Assembly (NCBI RefSeq): GCF_016591975.1
Contig: NZ_AP024169.1
Coordinates: 5,052,501-5,089,009, forward strand
Reading direction: 5' to 3'
Source: Anaeromicropila herbilytica
Lineage (GTDB): Bacteria; Bacillota; Clostridia; Lachnospirales; Lachnospiraceae
DNA length: 36,509 nt
Positions 33,214-36,509 of the stretch are shown here, piece after piece. The notes under the pieces are model-generated. The model did not search any database and was not told the DNA's origin. It worked only from the letters and a program-made list of their open reading frames with translations. The translations under genes were made by a program, and so were the position numbers. The stretch's first letter is position 1; each line of letters starts with the position of its first letter.

Positions 33214-33900
33214 TTATATACTACTTTCCTTATTATACTCTTTTTTACTATAATCTTTTTTATATTCTTTATTATATCTTTTCAGTGAAACAACTACTCT
33301 TCTATAAGGTTCTTCGCCTTCACTGTGCGTTTCAACAAATTTATCATTCTGAAGAGTAGAATGAATAACTCTTCTTTCATAAGGATTCATAGGTTCAAGA
33401 GAAACAGATTTTTTCGTTCTTTTTACTTTATACGCAATGTTTTTTGCAAGATTCTGAAGAGTCTCTCTTCTTCTTTCTCTATAGTTTTCTGTATCAATCT
33501 TAACTTTTAAATAACTACTACTTTCCTTGTTTACAACTAAACTTGTTAAGTACTGTAATGAGTCTAATGTTTGTCCTCGTTTACCAATGAGAACACCCAT
33601 TTCATTTCCACTTATATTAATATCAACCGTACCTTGAACTTCATCATATTTTAAATCAATAGAAGCTTGAATGTTCATTGCAAGAAATAATCTTTCAAGA
33701 AAATGTCTTGTTACACCTTCTATGCTAAACTTACATCTTGCTTTTATCTTTGCTGGTTTATTATTAAATAAACCTAAAAAACCACTACTTGCTTTCTCGA
33801 TTACTTCATATTCAAGATTATCACTGCTTGTTCCTAATTTAATGGTTGCCTCTGTTATCGCATCAGAAACTGTTTTAGCAGTAATATAGGTCCAATCCAT
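33214..33900 (-). CDS. jag: RNA-binding protein Jag (SpoIIIJ-associated, KhpB type)
   Basis: This 228-aa cytoplasmic RNA-binding protein has three modules. The Jag-N domain (about 1-50) contains ASSGFLGLFNNKPAKI. A KH domain has GVLIGKRGQTLDSLQYLTSLVVN. A C-terminal R3H domain reads RETLQNLAKNIAYKVKRT...LEPMNPYERRVIHSTLQ...SEGEEPYRRVVVSLK. In Gram-positives it works with KhpA and affects cell division and elongation. It nearly always follows yidC, as here. The start is ATG 33900 or GTG 33903. GGGGG sits 10 nt before the GTG and 13 before the ATG, so the GTG is also plausible. The tail is rich in Lys/Tyr repeats (YNKEYKKDYSKKEYNKESS). Confidence 0.95.
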   Translation of the reverse strand: MDWTYITAKTVSDAITEATIKLGTSSDNLEYEVIEKASSGFLGLFNNKPAKIKARCKFSIEGVTRHFLERLFLAMNIQASIDLKYDEVQGTVDINISGNEMGVLIGKRGQTLDSLQYLTSLVVNKESSSYLKVKIDTENYRERRRETLQNLAKNIAYKVKRTKKSVSLEPMNPYERRVIHSTLQNDKFVETHSEGEEPYRRVVVSLKRYNKEYKKDYSKKEYNKESSI

Positions 33901-33905
33901 CACGA

Positions 33906-35132
33906 TTATTTATCCCCCTTATCAGAATTATTCCTATTTTTCAGAAGATTGGCGTTTGCAGCGATACTTCCAGATTTATAGGAAACATCACTCTTTTGAT
34001 AATTTGATGGTTCATTTGATTTATTACTTGTACTAGTACTTTTTTGATTTACACTTGTATGAATCGATTTTGTCTGTTTCTTAGCCAATTCTTCTAATTG
34101 TTTATTAGGATCAATTCCTAACTTTTCATTTCTCTTCTTAGACTTTTCAACATTAATTTTAATTAAATCATTTACGTCAATTTTATCTAGGTATCTATTA
34201 ATAGCAATTTGTTGTATTATTTGGAATACACTACCTGTAATCCAGTAGACACCAATACCTACTGGCATTGCTAAACACATAACCCCTGACATAATTGGCA
34301 TTACTGTATTCATTGTCTTCATTGTTGATGCTGCTGTACTATTCTCATCCATATTTGCAGTAGCAGGCATAAATTTTGTTTGTAAAAATTGGAATGCTGC
34401 AGCTAATATAGGTATAATAATACCAGGGAATGTAAATCCAGGAACATCAGCAATATTTAATCCAAATAAAAACTTATTAATGTGAATGATGTGATTTGAA
34501 TTTGTATGAATAACATCCGCTAATTGTGGAAATTTATCAACTAACTTATCCCATTCATTTGCATTAAACTTTGATAATATATCTATGATATTGTTCGTCT
34601 GTAAATTACCAGAAATTTTAACATGAACTTGGCTAGCAAAATCCTTCATTATGCTAGCATATCCATTTGTATCTTGTATACCATTTGCTACTGATGCATA
34701 TAATGCATGTACATCATTAACATAAGCTGGTATATTATATACTACACGATATAGTGCGAATATTATTGGAAGCGTGATTAATAACGGTAAACAACCTGCT
34801 GTTGGATTAGAACCGTATTTTTGATAAACAGCTTGAGTTTCCAACTGTTGCTTTTTCATTGAAGCTTCATCTTTTTTACCTTTATATTTTTGCTGAATTT
34901 TCATTAGCTCAGGACTCATTGCAGAAGAAACTTTACTAAACTTTTGTTGTTTAATTGTTAAAGGTATCATTAACGACTTAACGATAAATGTAAACAAAAC
35001 AATACATAAAGCTGCATTAGTTACATTGAATAATGATAAAAATTCGTACAACGCATTTAATATTAACCCTAATAATTTCGCAACTGGTCCAATAAAAATA
35101 CCCTGATATTGGGTAAGAAATACACTAAACAA
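33906..35132 (-). CDS. yidC: Membrane protein insertase YidC/OxaA
   Basis: This 408-aa insertase helps fold membrane proteins alone or with SecYEG. The N-terminus begins MFSVFLTQYQGIFIGPVAKLLGLILNALYEFLSL, and the first core helix is AALCIVLFTFIVKSLMIPLTIKQQKFSKV. The cytoplasmic hairpin is SPELMKIQQKYKGKKDEASMKKQQLETQAVYQKYG and the second core helix starts at CLPLLITLPIIFALYRVVY. A loop of about 100 residues before the next helices is larger than in B. subtilis SpoIIIJ. No lipobox cysteine is seen at the start. A hydrophilic tail of ~80 residues ends the protein. The start is TTG 35132: GGAGG is 8 nt upstream and no ATG fits. It follows yidD by 29 bases. Confidence 0.95.
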   Translation of the reverse strand: MFSVFLTQYQGIFIGPVAKLLGLILNALYEFLSLFNVTNAALCIVLFTFIVKSLMIPLTIKQQKFSKVSSAMSPELMKIQQKYKGKKDEASMKKQQLETQAVYQKYGSNPTAGCLPLLITLPIIFALYRVVYNIPAYVNDVHALYASVANGIQDTNGYASIMKDFASQVHVKISGNLQTNNIIDILSKFNANEWDKLVDKFPQLADVIHTNSNHIIHINKFLFGLNIADVPGFTFPGIIIPILAAAFQFLQTKFMPATANMDENSTAASTMKTMNTVMPIMSGVMCLAMPVGIGVYWITGSVFQIIQQIAINRYLDKIDVNDLIKINVEKSKKRNEKLGIDPNKQLEELAKKQTKSIHTSVNQKSTSTSNKSNEPSNYQKSDVSYKSGSIAANANLLKNRNNSDKGDK

Positions 35133-35161
35133 TTATTTTTCCTCCTTGGAGCTTTGTTCTA

Positions 35162-35374
35162 TTATGGGACTGGATCATATCCCCCTTTAGCAAACGGATG
35201 GCATCGCAGTATCCTTTTTATTGCAAGATATGTCCCTTTTATAGCACCGTATTTTTCTAGCGCTTCAATTGCATACATAGAGCAGGTTGGCGTATAGATA
35301 CATGATGGCCTACCTTTTAATGGAGAAATATATTTCCGATACAATCTTATTAAAAACACCAAAATTCGTTTCAT
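35162..35374 (-). CDS. yidD: Membrane protein insertion efficiency factor YidD
   Basis: This 70-aa membrane-associated protein supports YidC-dependent insertion. It begins MKRILVFLIRLYRKYISPLKGRPSCIYTPTCSMYAIEALEKYGAIKGTYLAIKRILRCHPF. The conserved PxCRxxPTCSxYxxxAxxxxG pattern and HPFxxGGxDPVP are complete. The frame extends to GTG 35380 but no good ribosome binding site fixes either start; ATG 35374 is used here. The gene starts 25 nt after the rnpA stop, so coupling is likely. It is in the standard rnpA-yidD-yidC order. Confidence 0.95.
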   Translation of the reverse strand: MKRILVFLIRLYRKYISPLKGRPSCIYTPTCSMYAIEALEKYGAIKGTYLAIKRILRCHPFAKGGYDPVP

Positions 35375-35399
35375 ATTCACAACTATTTCATCTCATTTT

Positions 35400-35732
35400 C
35401 TATCTTACTATTTTATGAATTTTGCCTAAATGAAGAACCGCACTACTTACTTCATTATAATTCTTGTCTTTAATACCTACTCTAGCAATTACCACTATAT
35501 CTAAACCATTCTGAAACATTGTTTCATTCAATCGATAGCTTTCTCGAATTAACCTCTGTACTCGGTGTCTAACTACACTGTTACCAACTTTTTTACTAAC
35601 AGATATTCCAATTCTATTCCTATTCAATTCATTTTTTAAAATATACATGACTAAATATTTATTTGCATACGACTTTCCTTTATCATAAACATTTTTAAAG
35701 TCACGATTTTTCTTTAATGATTCTGACAACAT
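35400..35732 (-). CDS. rnpA: Ribonuclease P protein component
   Basis: This 110-aa basic cofactor of RNase P binds the catalytic RNA and the 5' leader of pre-tRNAs. It begins MLSESLKKNRDFKNVYDKGKSYANKYLVMYIL. The RNR box region is intact: NRIGISVSKKVGNSVVRHRVQRLIRESYRL, with the conserved KKVGxAVxRNRxKRxxRE pattern (Val-Arg-His replacing the more common Val-x-Arg-Asn). AGGAG is 6 nt before ATG 35732; an in-frame TTG one codon earlier is less likely. It lies between rpmH and yidD. A stem-loop with a T tract just after rpmH may reduce its expression relative to rpmH. Confidence 0.97.
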   Translation of the reverse strand: MLSESLKKNRDFKNVYDKGKSYANKYLVMYILKNELNRNRIGISVSKKVGNSVVRHRVQRLIRESYRLNETMFQNGLDIVVIARVGIKDKNYNEVSSAVLHLGKIHKIVR

Positions 35733-35782
35733 CAAAATCTCCTAATTTCCACTTTTCATTCTAATAATTTCATTAATAATAG

Positions 35783-35807
35783 AAGAAAAGGTCACAATAA
35801 TGCGACC
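35783..35807 (-). terminator. Attenuator-like stem-loop between rpmH and rnpA
   Basis: On the minus strand GGTCGC and GTGACC (35807-35790) form a 6-bp stem with an ATTATT loop, then TTTTCTT. It starts at the rpmH stop codon. The short stem suggests partial termination, letting some transcripts continue into rnpA. Confidence 0.65.
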
Positions 35808-35941
35808 TATGCTGATAATTTATTTCTTCCTTTTGCTCTTCTGCTAGAAAGTACTTTTCTACCATTAGCAGTACTCATTCTTGCTCTGAATCCATGAACC
35901 TTAGCTCTTGATCTCTTTTTTGGTTGATATGTCATTTTCAT
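35807..35941 (-). CDS. rpmH: 50S ribosomal protein L34
   Basis: This 44-aa, highly basic ribosomal protein reads MKMTYQPKKRSRAKVHGFRARMSTANGRKVLSSRRAKGRNKLSA. It matches the universal L34 pattern KRTYQPxxxKRxxxHGFRxRMxTxxGRxVLxxRRxKGRxxLSA. AAGGAGG lies 9 nt upstream of ATG 35941. It is the first gene of the rpmH-rnpA-yidD-yidC-jag cluster and is transcribed divergently from dnaA. Promoter at 36026-36054. Confidence 0.98.
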   Translation of the reverse strand: MKMTYQPKKRSRAKVHGFRARMSTANGRKVLSSRRAKGRNKLSA

Positions 35942-36025
35942 ATTAAGACACCTCCTTTGATAATACCTAACTATATATAGTAAGCGTATTGATTCTATTC
36001 TAATGTAATTGAAAATATCATGTTA

Positions 36026-36054
36026 ATTATATGCGCTATCTCTTGCTTCGTCAA
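36026..36054 (-). promoter_or_regulatory. Promoter of rpmH
   Basis: On the minus strand TTGACG (36054-36049), a 17-nt spacer and TATAAT (36031-36026) predict a start near 36019 and a leader of about 78 nt. Confidence 0.75.
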
Positions 36055-36119
36055 GTACTTCTTTTATCACTTTTTATTAGAATCTTTCAATAATATTTCT
36101 GAAGAGAATAAGTTACCAA

Positions 36120-36416
36120 CATTTTTTTGTTCACAATTGTTAATTTTGATAGTTATCCACAAATTGTTGATAACATGTGGATAACTATCAAAATATGTGT
36201 TAATATTATATCATGATACAGTTTTTAGTTAAGGATTATGTAATTTCAGTAAGCTGTTTATATTTTTGACTGTTTATTAACAATTATGTGAATAAACTAT
36301 TTTAATATGTGGATTACTTGTTTAACTTCAGAGGAATTCACACTATACACTTTAGTTTATCCACAAAAATATTATAATTCGCTTATTAATTTAATTAATA
36401 ATACACAAAAATATGG
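36120..36416. other. DnaA-box region upstream of dnaA (part of oriC)
   Basis: Perfect TTATNCACA boxes lie at 36153-36161 (+), 36176-36184 (-), 36287-36295 (-) and 36357-36365 (+). One-mismatch boxes are at 36127-36135 (+), 36308-36316 (-) and 36399-36407 (+). The first two perfect boxes sit in an inverted repeat with 18-bp arms (TTTTGATAGTTATCCACA, 36144-36161, and its complement at 36176-36193). The region is AT-rich. In Firmicutes such boxes lie both here and between dnaA and dnaN, so this is probably one part of a bipartite origin. Confidence 0.85.
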
Positions 36417-36506
36417 CCATATTCCACAACCAAGAATAATAACCATTGAAAATGCAACAAATTTGTTATAAGATATAGTATATGAAAATTTATAATTAGG
36501 GGGATT

Positions 36507-36509
36507 ATG
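36507..36509 (+). CDS. dnaA: Start codon of dnaA (rest outside window)
   Basis: The window ends exactly on an ATG preceded by AGGGGG at 3 nt. Chromosomal replication initiator DnaA is expected here, because rpmH is divergent and DnaA boxes lie between. No coding sequence can be read, so the call rests on gene order alone. A weak promoter candidate is TTGAAA (36446-36451) with TAAGAT 17 nt later. Confidence 0.6.

Overview
The window is low-GC Firmicutes DNA of Lachnospiraceae type, and the gene content fits Lachnoclostridium (Clostridium) phytofermentans or a close relative. The evidence is very high A+T, AGGAGG-type ribosome binding sites, DUF3881 and DUF4446 genes, a Rex-type ethanol gene (adhE) and a V-type ATPase. 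I recall that the C. phytofermentans adhE lies near the end of the numbered genome, but I could not check this. The right edge is the canonical origin-proximal block rpmH-rnpA-yidD-yidC-jag-mnmE-mnmG-rsmG. It lies next to a DnaA-box region, and the window stops exactly on what should be the dnaA start codon.

Layout from left to right. 1-2800: 5' part of a chemotaxis receptor, tRNA-Lys(CTT) with two related G.U-rich terminators, thioredoxin with an unannotated ~45-49 aa gene in front of it, and trmB; all are on the minus strand. 3242-11835: nine-gene V-type ATPase operon on the plus strand (G/H, C, I, K, F, E, A, B, D), closed by a strong terminator. 12103-13470: a D-Ala-D-Ala carboxypeptidase with its own promoter. 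13528-20964, minus strand: DEDDh exonuclease, a small coiled-coil membrane protein, tRNA-Arg(CCT), a DUF3881 protein, an HD-GYP phosphodiesterase and adhE with two Rex-like operators. 20965-21789 is a gene-free, extremely AT-rich stretch.

21790-27671, minus strand: DUF4446 gene, parB, parA, three identical 16-bp parS sites, a decayed group II intron (about 1.2 kb) and a DegS/DegU-like two-component pair. 28039-28992, plus strand: a membrane-anchored alpha/beta-hydrolase-fold protein with an eroded catalytic triad. 29069-35941: the rpmH-to-rsmG block. 35942-36509: the rpmH/dnaA intergenic region with at least four perfect DnaA boxes, two of them in an 18-bp-arm inverted repeat.

Functionally, the right third is chromosome replication, segregation and translation housekeeping (DnaA boxes, ParABS, RNase P, YidC, MnmE/MnmG, RsmG). 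The left two thirds combine ion-motive energy (V-ATPase), fermentative redox balance (AdhE under Rex), cyclic-di-GMP turnover and sensing. The most interesting unexplained signals are a recurring structured 5' leader in front of two small genes, the two G.U-rich terminator copies, and a parS site that forms the core of a 30-bp palindrome directly abutting the group II intron insertion point.
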